From: JBKJUK01 sp046590705
GTDB lineage: Bacteria > Acidobacteriota > Thermoanaerobaculia > Gp7-AA8
DNA: 10,249 nucleotides
Assembly (NCBI GenBank): GCA_046590705.1
Contig: JBKJUK010000381.1
Span: 1 to 10,249, forward strand
Direction: 5' to 3'
The position numbers were made by a program, and so were the translations under genes. The notes beneath the pieces were generated by a model that saw nothing but the letters and a program-made list of their open reading frames with translations, was not told the origin of the DNA and made no database searches. Shown in pieces: positions 1-5,660 of this stretch. Position 1 is the stretch's first letter. Each line of letters starts with the position of its first letter.

Positions 1-2580
1 GCCGCGGTGACGCTACTTGCGCCAGGCGTGAACTCGAATGGCCCGGGGGGAAACATCATCATCTCGGGAGCCATGTCATTCGACAATGTCTTCATGGTGA
101 ACGGCGCAATCGTCAATGAGAACCTGCGCGGTCAGCCGCACAGTCTTTTCATCGAGGACGCGATTCAGGAGACCACTGTGATCACGGGCGGTGTTCCGGC
201 CGAGTTCGGACACTTTACGGGTGGAGTCGTCAGCGCGATCACCAAGTCAGGCGGCAATGACATTAGCGGGAGTTTGCGCACGAACCTGACCAACGAGAGA
301 TGGACAGCTGCGACTCCCTTCACTGCAAACCAGGAAGATTCGATCAATCCTGTGTACGAAGGCACGATCGGCGGTCCCTTTCTGCGTGATCGCCTCTGGT
401 TTTTTGGAGCGGGCCGGTTTGCGGAAATGGAAGATATCCGGCAGACGGTCCCGGGCCGCGCACGTGCAGGTGACCAGGATGCGAACGGGAATCCGATCGC
501 AGTGGGAACACCGCTGACGCCGATCACCTACCCGCACACCACCGAGGAAACGAGACTCGAAGGAAAACTGACCGGCTCCATTGCTAACAGGCACACGCTC
601 GTTGCTTCGTACATGGACATCGCGGCGAGTGAGACGAATCAGACCGGACAGAGAATCATGGACCTCGACAGTCTGGTGCCCTCACGCGAGACACCGAATA
701 CGTTTCTCGTCGGGAACTATAACGGAGTATTGACGGACAAGTTTTTCGTCGAGGCTCAGTATTCGAAGAAAGACTTTGCATTCGTCGGCTCAGGGTCACC
801 GTACTACGACATCATCAAGGGAACGTTGATTACCGATCGCGCGCGCGGCACACGCTACTGGTCACCAACATTCAGAAAGACGCCGGAAGGCGAAGAGCGC
901 GACATCGAGGTGTACTCGGCCAAAGCGACTTACTTTCTCTCGACGACTCGAACGGGAAGCCATGAAGTGCGGCTCGGCTACGAGGACTTCAACGAGGTTC
1001 GTGCGGTCAACAACTACCAGAACGGGAGTGACTACCGCATCAGTGCACCAAGCACGATCGTTCGCGGCAATCAGATCTTCCCTCGTTTTCCGGGAGGGGC
1101 GACCGGAAATCTGACGCGCATCTCATGGCTGCCGATCTTTACGCTGAGTCAGGGTTCGGATTACACGACCCGCTCGATTTATCTGCAGGACCGCTGGAAT
1201 TTGAATGATCATTGGAACTTCAACCTTGGTGCTCGTTACGACAAAAACGACGCTCTGAGCGGCGATCACACCTTCACCATCGCTGACGACTCGGCCATCA
1301 GTCCCCGCCTTGCCGCACATTACGATCTTTTCGCGAACGGACGTCTGATCTTCAATACCAGCTACAGCCACTTTGTAGGGCGCCTCGCAGAAGGAGCGGG
1401 CAACGACGTCGATCCGGCTGGCCGGACTGCCAGTCTCCAGTGGGACTACCGCGGACCGAGCATCAACGGTGACGTGAATGTTCCGACCAGTCAGCTCATT
1501 CCGACCGATCAGGCCATTCGCATGGTGATGGAATGGTTCTTCGCCAATGGAGGCACAGGTCGCCGGCCATTTCGAACGACGCCGTCGGTGCCAGGAGTCG
1601 AGAGCGTCCTCGACCTAGAGGGACTTCAGTCGCCGATGGTGAAAGAGATCACCTTCGGCGTGGGTGGTTTGCTCGGTGCCCGCGGATATGCGCGTGCTGA
1701 TCTCGTGCTGCGTAACTGGGACAACTTCTATACCTCGTACAGGAATACGTCGAACGGCCGGGTCTCCGACCAGTTCGGTACGCAGTACGACTTGTCTTAC
1801 ATCCGGAGTGACAATGCGATTTACGACCGTGAGTACGAGGGCGTCCAGACGCAGTTTCGTTATCGTGTCTTCAATCGACTCAACGTCGGGGGCAACTACA
1901 CGTGGTCGCGCCTTACCGGAAACGTCATCGGAGAGGACAGCGGTAGCGGACCGCTCGTAGGCGCTGCCGCCGAGTACCCGGAATACCGGCAGGCACGCTG
2001 GAACTACCCCAACGGATACCTCCCAGGGGATCAGCGAAACCGTGCACGCGTTTACGCCTCGTACGACTTTCCGACTCCGGTCGGAGAGTTCAACATCAGC
2101 CTGCTGCAGAACTACGACTCCGGAACGCGCTCGTCAGTAGTCGGCGAAATTGATCCTCGGCCGTATGTGACAAATCCGGGGTACCTCAATCCGCCGGCAA
2201 CGGTGAGTTACTTCTTTGGCGGCCGTGCAAGCGTGAAGGCCGAGGACATCACCCGCACCGATCTTGCGGTCAACTACAGCTTGAAACTCGCGCGGGGCGT
2301 TGAGCTGTTCGTTCAGCCGGAGTTGATCAACGCCTTCAATGAACTCGGTGTCGAGTCCTTCGATACCGAGGTAAGAACCGCAGTGGACGAGCCGACGACA
2401 TTCGCGCGCTTCAACCCATTCACTGAGACGCCTAAAGAGTGCCCGCAGGGAACGCCTGCTTCGCAATGTCAGGCCATGGGGGCTCACTTCCAGCGCGGCA
2501 CCGGATTCGGGCGTCCGAACAATGAAGGAGACTACCAGCTCGCGCGCACCTTCCGCCTGTCTGTCGGCGTCAAGTTCTGA
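1..2580 (+). CDS. TonB-dependent receptor, Oar-like (5' partial)
   Basis: Outer-membrane TonB-dependent transporter or adhesin-like receptor. The frame is open from base 1, so the signal peptide and any N-terminal carboxypeptidase-regulatory-like domain lie off the left edge; the GTG at base 7 is only the first start-like codon, not the real start. Codons about 10-85 look like the end of a plug domain (VNGAIVNENLRGQP, then VPAEFGHFTGGVVSAITKSG). Next comes GGPFLRDRLWFFGAGRF, typical of the first barrel strands in Oar-type receptors. The rest is a long run of alternating aromatic/polar strands with Asn/Gly-rich loops. It ends in FRLSVGVKF with a C-terminal Phe, the usual outer-membrane barrel insertion signal. 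The only two cysteines, codons 814 and 823, sit in one loop just before the last strand and may form a disulfide. The substrate cannot be told from sequence; Oar-like members are often linked to peptide, protein or glycan uptake. Family call is firm, substrate unknown. Confidence 0.93.
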   Translation, partial: AAVTLLAPGVNSNGPGGNIIISGAMSFDNVFMVNGAIVNENLRGQPHSLFIEDAIQETTVITGGVPAEFGHFTGGVVSAITKSGGNDISGSLRTNLTNERWTAATPFTANQEDSINPVYEGTIGGPFLRDRLWFFGAGRFAEMEDIRQTVPGRARAGDQDANGNPIAVGTPLTPITYPHTTEETRLEGKLTGSIANRHTLVASYMDIAASETNQTGQRIMDLDSLVPSRETPNTFLVGNYNGVLTDKFFVEAQYSKKDFAFVGSGSPYYDIIKGTLITDRARGTRYWSPTFRKTPEGEERDIEVYSAKATYFLSTTRTGSHEVRLGYEDFNEVRAVNNYQNGSDYRISAPSTIVRGNQIFPRFPGGATGNLTRISWLPIFTLSQGSDYTTRSIYLQDRWNLNDHWNFNLGARYDKNDALSGDHTFTIADDSAISPRLAAHYDLFANGRLIFNTSYSHFVGRLAEGAGNDVDPAGRTASLQWDYRGPSINGDVNVPTSQLIPTDQAIRMVMEWFFANGGTGRRPFRTTPSVPGVESVLDLEGLQSPMVKEITFGVGGLLGARGYARADLVLRNWDNFYTSYRNTSNGRVSDQFGTQYDLSYIRSDNAIYDREYEGVQTQFRYRVFNRLNVGGNYTWSRLTGNVIGEDSGSGPLVGAAAEYPEYRQARWNYPNGYLPGDQRNRARVYASYDFPTPVGEFNISLLQNYDSGTRSSVVGEIDPRPYVTNPGYLNPPATVSYFFGGRASVKAEDITRTDLAVNYSLKLARGVELFVQPELINAFNELGVESFDTEVRTAVDEPTTFARFNPFTETPKECPQGTPASQCQAMGAHFQRGTGFGRPNNEGDYQLARTFRLSVGVKF

Positions 2581-2630
2581 GATCGCCGCGAATCGGCAAG
2601 GACGTCCCGCCTGTGCTCAGGGCAAGATTT

Positions 2631-2789
2631 TCATCTACTTCGGGCTTCGAGTGAGAACACGTGCACCGTTGGATCGGGCTCTTCTTCAGAGGGTGGTGGC
2701 TCTGTCATGGGCACTTCCGGCTCGTTTTCCGGTTCGACCTCGGGTGAGATCGGTTCTGGTGGATCGGTCGGTTCATCTGGTTCGGTCAT
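2631..2789 (-). CDS. Possible Pro/Glu-rich small protein, 52 aa
   Basis: Unrecognised small ORF starting at an ATG at 2787-2789 and ending with TGA at 2631-2633. The product would have 52 residues, of which 14 are Pro, 13 Glu and 3 Asp, so it is very acidic and almost surely unstructured. It has degenerate EP/PP repeats and the tetrapeptide MTEP occurs twice (residues 1 and 28). There is no signal peptide, membrane segment or known domain. The upstream frame closes soon and offers no better start, and I see no clear Shine-Dalgarno sequence. Such composition can come from simple-sequence DNA rather than selection for protein. The last residues (EARSR) are encoded in a motif shared with the glk 3' end, which weakens the case for a real gene. 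Treat as a candidate only. Confidence 0.28.
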   Translation of the reverse strand: MTEPDEPTDPPEPISPEVEPENEPEVPMTEPPPSEEEPDPTVHVFSLEARSR

Positions 2790-2885
2790 GTGACGCAGTG
2801 TACGGGCGCCTGAAGCGGTGCGGACGAAAAGCTGTAATCGTCATTTGTTCGCAGGTGTCGATCGCTCTTTCTTCGCGCGAATGCC

Positions 2886-2926
2886 CTCACCCGTCGCTTC
2901 GCGACACCCTCTCCCTCGGGAGAGGG
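2886..2926. repeat. Double-hairpin intergenic repeat, possible terminator
   Basis: Two adjacent perfect palindromes. The first is GTCGC-TTC-GCGAC at 2893-2905. The second, 2907-2926, pairs CCCTCTCC with GGAGAGGG around CTCG. A CCCTCAC stretch precedes them. The second hairpin starts 17 bases downstream of the thiolase stop on the minus strand, so it could end that transcript or protect its 3' end, but no T-run follows. From general experience, arrangements like this recur as dispersed intergenic palindromes in GC-rich genomes. Only one copy is in the window, so copy number cannot be judged here. Confidence 0.55.
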
Positions 2927-2942
2927 AACTCGCGTTCGCGAA

Positions 2943-4235
2943 TTACTCTCTTTCGATCACCATGGCGTGGCCTTGACCGCCTGCTGCGCAGACGGTGACG
3001 AGGCCGTATTGTTTACCACTTCGCTTCAACTCGTTGCAGACCGTCGTTACGATGCGCGCCCCTGTAGCGCCGAACGGGTGACCGATGGCGATCGAGCCTC
3101 CTGTGCGGTTGATGGTGGAGGGGTCGATGTCGCCGAGCGCTTCAGAGCGGCCCAGCTTTTCCTTCGCGATCTTGTTCGATCCGATCCATTGAATGTTCGA
3201 GAGCACCTGTGCGGCGAAGGCCTCATGCATCTCGATTACGTCGATGTCTTTCAGCGTGAGCTTCGCTCGCTCCAGCGCAAGTGGAAGTGCGAAGACTGGC
3301 CCCTGCAGCAGCTGATCAAATGGATCAAGTGACGCGTACCCGTAACTCTTGATGTAGCCAATGGGAGTGAGTCCAAGAGACTTTGCTTTTTCCTCCGACA
3401 TGAGCAGGATGGCCGAGGCTCCGTCGGTGAGAGGGGAGGCGTTGCCAGCGGTGATGGTTCCGTAACGGCGGTCGAAGACTGGTTTGAGCTGAGCGAGAGC
3501 CTCCACCGATGTCTCGGCGCGAATCAGATTGTCACGGTCCACCACTTTGTCGAAGCGCGGCGGTACGACCACTGTCATTACTTCGTCTTTGAAGCGTCCG
3601 TCCGCTGTGGCCTGCGCAGCGCGGGCGTGACTCTGCCAGGCGAACTGATCCTGCGCTTCGCGGGTGATGCCGTTTTCCTTGGCCATCTTCTCGGCCGATT
3701 CGCCCATGGTGAGTCCCGTGGTGGATTCGGTCAGTGCCGGCGCCTCGGGGGTGAGATCTTTCGGTCGCAGTTTCGTGAACGAACCTAACTTTCCAGGTAA
3801 GGTTTTTTGTTTGCTGGCGGAGACGATGGCGTCGGCGAAATTCCTTGAAAAGAGGATCGGTACGCTCGACAGAGACTCGGCTCCCCCGGCAATGACTGTG
3901 TCTGCATAACCTCGGAAGATCATGTCCGCAGCAGAGGTGATGGCCTGGTTCGAAGAGGCGCAGGCGCGTGAGACGCTGAATCCCGGGACGCTCTTGGGCA
4001 TGCCCGTTCCGAGAACAATTTCCCTGGCGATGTTTGGCGCCTTCACCGATGGAATGACCGTTCCGTAGATGACTTCCTGCACCGATTCAGGCGCTATGTT
4101 CACGCGTTGCAGGAGCTCGGTCACTACGATCTTGCCGAGGTCGAGCGCGTCGAGCTGGGCGTAGAGCGTTCCCGCTTTGGCGAATGGGGTGCGGAGGCCG
4201 CGAATGATGGCGACCCGGGGAGCAGTAGTGGTCAT
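2943..4235 (-). CDS. fadI: 3-ketoacyl-CoA thiolase, FadI type
   Basis: Thiolase of 430 residues, close to the length I recall for FadI (about 436). It cleaves 3-ketoacyl-CoA with CoA to acetyl-CoA and a shortened acyl-CoA in the last step of beta-oxidation, in the cytoplasm. The nucleophile is Cys92 in SRACASSNQA. The HEAF motif is at 337-340, where most thiolases have NEAF; as I recall, FadI has HEAF too. The other active-site residues are His386 in GHPFGATGAR and Cys416 in VTVCAAGGQG. FadI-like stretches include APNIAREIVLGTGM and TGLTMGESAEKMAKENGITRE. The ATG at 4233-4235 is supported by a GAGG ribosome site (minus strand, 4243-4246) seven bases upstream. No fadJ-like partner is adjacent within the window, so the gene may be monocistronic or its partner may be elsewhere. 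It diverges from the zwf operon and converges on the receptor gene. FadA or an acetyl-CoA acetyltransferase role is less likely. Confidence 0.93.
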   Translation of the reverse strand: MTTTAPRVAIIRGLRTPFAKAGTLYAQLDALDLGKIVVTELLQRVNIAPESVQEVIYGTVIPSVKAPNIAREIVLGTGMPKSVPGFSVSRACASSNQAITSAADMIFRGYADTVIAGGAESLSSVPILFSRNFADAIVSASKQKTLPGKLGSFTKLRPKDLTPEAPALTESTTGLTMGESAEKMAKENGITREAQDQFAWQSHARAAQATADGRFKDEVMTVVVPPRFDKVVDRDNLIRAETSVEALAQLKPVFDRRYGTITAGNASPLTDGASAILLMSEEKAKSLGLTPIGYIKSYGYASLDPFDQLLQGPVFALPLALERAKLTLKDIDVIEMHEAFAAQVLSNIQWIGSNKIAKEKLGRSEALGDIDPSTINRTGGSIAIGHPFGATGARIVTTVCNELKRSGKQYGLVTVCAAGGQGHAMVIERE

Positions 4236-4288
4236 TAGTGAACCTCGTTTTCTTCAGTGAAGGATCAGTATGAAAGGGACGCAGGGAG

Positions 4289-4294
4289 ATTATC
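4289..4294 (-). promoter_or_regulatory. Possible -10 box for the thiolase gene
   Basis: On the minus strand this reads GATAAT, five of six matches to TATAAT, 53 bases upstream of the thiolase ATG. No convincing -35 hexamer sits about 17 bases further upstream, so this is a weak candidate based on one box. Confidence 0.2.
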
Positions 4295-4359
4295 ACGCGG
4301 GCTCGCTCAAGCCACTTGCCTCTCTGGACTGTAACCAGCGCTCGAACTCGTCTCCAGGA

Positions 4360-4387
4360 GTGGAGCACAGGCAATCCTGCCTGTGAC
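4360..4387 (+). repeat. Inverted palindrome pair A, left unit
   Basis: This 28-bp unit is an exact reverse complement of 4506-4533. Inside it, CACAGGCA and TGCCTGTG (4366-4373 and 4378-4385) form a perfect 8-bp stem around ATCC. The likeness may extend inward: TTCAAG at 4401-4406 is mirrored by CTTGAA at 4486-4491 at nearly the same distance. Two palindromic units facing each other across a short spacer (118 bp) resemble a REPIN, the doublet form of REP sequences that is typically moved by a RAYT transposase. No RAYT gene is in the window. Confidence 0.75.
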
Positions 4388-4458
4388 GCGGGAAAGCGAG
4401 TTCAAGAAACACGGCATGATGTTTTGCACCTTCGCGGAGACTCGCTGTTAGGAGGGTC

Positions 4459-4548
4459 ATGGCAGTTGCGCAGAACAAAATCGTCCTTGAAATTCAGTGC
4501 GTCCAGTCACAGGCAGGATTGCCTGTGCTCCACAGGTCTCGGATATGA
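4459..4548 (+). CDS. Possible 29-aa leader ORF
   Basis: An ATG at 4459-4461 follows AGGAGG (4450-4455), the best ribosome-site match in the gap, though only 3 bases separate them. The frame runs 29 codons to TGA at 4546-4548. That stop overlaps, as ATGA, an ATG at 4545 that is in frame with the phosphoesterase downstream. The peptide begins MAVAQNKIVLEIQC; its second half is encoded by the right unit of palindrome pair A, which argues against a conserved protein. It could be a leader peptide, the remnant of a gene interrupted by the repeat, or chance. Confidence 0.18.
   Translation: MAVAQNKIVLEIQCVQSQAGLPVLHRSRI
4506..4533 (-). repeat. Inverted palindrome pair A, right unit
   Basis: Exact reverse complement of the unit at 4360-4387 over 28 bp, with the same 8-bp stem (4508-4515 with 4520-4527) and a GGAT loop. 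Identity stops abruptly at both outer and inner edges, as expected for a defined mobile or dispersed unit rather than a random palindrome. Confidence 0.75.
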
Positions 4549-4555
4549 GTGCGAT

Positions 4556-4571
4556 GCAGCTCGCCCCTACG
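4556..4571 (-). repeat. Fragment of repeat family B
   Basis: These 16 bases are the exact reverse complement of 9110-9125, part of the right unit of the pair upstream of glk. Only part of the unit is present and its stem is incomplete, so it looks like a decayed or truncated copy. Its presence here suggests that 4549-4646 is non-coding, which supports the ATG at 4647 as the phosphoesterase start. Confidence 0.5.
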
Positions 4572-4632
4572 GCGCTCATCGCGATCCCGATCATGTACCT
4601 CACATTCGTGATCCCCTGTGGCGACATTCGTC

Positions 4633-4638
4633 TAAGAT
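4633..4638 (+). promoter_or_regulatory. Possible -10 box for the phosphoesterase-zwf-opcA-pgl operon
   Basis: TAAGAT fits the TANNNT form of a -10 box and ends 8 bases before the ATG at 4647. Transcription from it would start at or next to the start codon, giving a leaderless mRNA, which would agree with the lack of a Shine-Dalgarno sequence. No good -35 is visible, so this is weak. Confidence 0.22.
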
Positions 4639-4646
4639 TGCGCCAC

Positions 4647-5660
4647 ATGACCACTCCTCTGGAGCGCCTTCTCGCTCTGCCCCTCGACGAGGGACGGCTG
4701 TTGATCATGACGCACGACAATCCTGACCCCGATTCGCTCGCCAGTGCCTGCGCGCTTGCGCATCTGCTGCGTGAAAGGCGCGGTCTCGATCCGGTCGTGG
4801 CCTACACCGGTGTCATTGGCCGCGCTGAGAATCGCGCCATGATGGAGCAGCTCGACCTGCCGGTCGTCCATCTCGATACCCTGGTTGACAGCGAGTTTCA
4901 TCACTTTGCGCTGGTGGATGCTCAGCCATTCACGGGGAACAATACGCTTCCTGACGACATCAACGTGGACATCGTGATCGACCATCATCCTTTGAGGAGC
5001 ACCACCAGGACGGCCAGGTTCTTCGACGTGCGAGACGAAGTCGGCGCGTCGGCGTCGATTCTCACTCTCTATCTGCGTGAGGCCGAAGTTCCCATTCCGC
5101 GCGATCTGGCCACGGCACTGCTTTACGGCATCAGGTCGGAGACCGCTGATCTCGCGGGGGAGACGGCCGCCGAGGATGTTGCGGCCTATCGGACGCTACT
5201 CGAATCTGCCGATCCGGCTCTACTGGGAGCCATCGCCCGGCCACGTCTTCGTCGTGAATACTATGACCAGCTGTCGCGTGCACTGGGTGGCATCGAGACC
5301 AACGCGCGTCTTGCATATGCCTGGTTGGGAAATGTGACGGACGCCGATTTTGTCCCGGAGTTCGCGGATCTGATCGTTCGTATGGAAGAAATAGACTGGT
5401 CACTGGTGTGTGGCGAACTCGATGACATCATTTATCTCTCGATCAGGAGCAACGTGATCGAAGCTGAGGCGGGAACACTGATGCAGGAAATTCTTGACGG
5501 CCACGGCCAGGGTGGTGGTCACGGCACCCGGGCCGGCGGTCGTATCCCTCTGGATCGGTCGACGAATGGCTCCGAGATCGGCGCGAGGATGCGCGAGAGA
5601 ATGCAGGAAAGATTGTCAGAGTCGCTTCAAGGCGGAAACGCAAAGGGACGGAGCACTTGA
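4647..5660 (+). CDS. DHH/DHHA1 family phosphoesterase, NrnA-like
   Basis: Protein of 337 residues, the usual size for NrnA-like enzymes, which degrade short oligoribonucleotides (nanoRNA) and often dephosphorylate pAp to AMP using divalent metal. The N-terminal DHH domain shows THDNPDPDSLAS (residues 22-33, metal ligands His23, Asp27, Asp29), Asp91 in VDAQP, and the DHHP signature at 112-115. YGIRSETADLAG at 160-171 supplies a further conserved Asp (168). The C-terminal DHHA1 domain carries GQGGGHGTRAGG (287-298), the substrate-binding glycine-rich motif. A charged tail of about 35 residues follows. I chose the ATG at 4647 because the preceding bases include a repeat fragment and family members begin close to the first motif; an in-frame ATG at 4545 would add 34 residues, including a hydrophobic stretch. 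No clear ribosome site precedes either. The gene ends inside the zwf start codon, so it heads the operon. Substrate (nanoRNA, pAp or a cyclic dinucleotide product) is inferred only. Confidence 0.88.
   Translation: MTTPLERLLALPLDEGRLLIMTHDNPDPDSLASACALAHLLRERRGLDPVVAYTGVIGRAENRAMMEQLDLPVVHLDTLVDSEFHHFALVDAQPFTGNNTLPDDINVDIVIDHHPLRSTTRTARFFDVRDEVGASASILTLYLREAEVPIPRDLATALLYGIRSETADLAGETAAEDVAAYRTLLESADPALLGAIARPRLRREYYDQLSRALGGIETNARLAYAWLGNVTDADFVPEFADLIVRMEEIDWSLVCGELDDIIYLSIRSNVIEAEAGTLMQEILDGHGQGGGHGTRAGGRIPLDRSTNGSEIGARMRERMQERLSESLQGGNAKGRST
5645..5653 (+). promoter_or_regulatory. Ribosome binding site supporting the zwf TTG start
   Basis: GGGACGGAG lies 3 bases before the TTG at 5657. 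The GGAG part is close to the start codon; the AAGGGA beginning at 5643 is at better spacing. Either would serve a TTG start overlapping the upstream stop. Confidence 0.5.

Larger units (their letters stand above)
2581..2942. other. Intergenic region between convergent genes
   Basis: These 362 bp separate the ends of the receptor (+) and thiolase (-) genes. They hold a possible minus-strand small ORF (2631-2789), a repeat-like motif at 2621-2648 also found at the end of glk, and a double hairpin near the thiolase stop (2886-2926). Near 2601-2619 the minus strand reads GAGCACAGGC, the same ten bases as one arm of the palindrome pair at 4360-4533, so a decayed repeat may lie here too. I see nothing recognisable in 2790-2885 and no hairpin followed by a T-run for the receptor transcript. 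Confidence 0.6.
4236..4646. other. Divergent intergenic region rich in palindromes
   Basis: These 411 bp lie between the thiolase (-) and the DHH phosphoesterase (+), and must hold promoters for both directions. Contents: a possible minus-strand -10 at 4289-4294, the inverted palindrome pair at 4360-4387 and 4506-4533, a possible 29-codon leader ORF (4459-4548), a 16-bp fragment identical to part of the 9111-9144 repeat (4556-4571), and a TANNNT box just upstream of the phosphoesterase ATG (4633-4638). The longer reading frames here cross the repeats in several frames and show no recognisable domain. Confidence 0.6.

Noticed and set aside
2522..2998. 158-codon plus-strand ORF spanning the receptor end and the convergent gap
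   Set aside because: Overlaps the receptor 3' end in another frame and the thiolase antisense; composition is Arg/Ser-rich as in shadow frames.
4293..4478. 61-codon minus-strand ORF upstream of the thiolase
   Set aside because: Weak TTG start, no ribosome site, and its middle is palindrome-pair DNA; the same peptide string appears in another frame on the plus strand only because the repeats are inverted.
4360..4533. CRISPR array or insertion sequence
   Set aside because: Only two units, in opposite orientation, with no transposase or cas gene; inverted palindromes fit a REP-like doublet instead.
4497..4646. N-terminal extension of the DHH phosphoesterase from ATG 4497
   Set aside because: It begins inside a family A repeat region and crosses the right unit of pair A and a family B fragment; family members start near the first DHH motif, so 4647 is preferred.
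4316..4726. 136-codon plus-strand ORF over the divergent gap
   Set aside because: Runs through both units of pair A and into the phosphoesterase in another frame; no recognisable domain.
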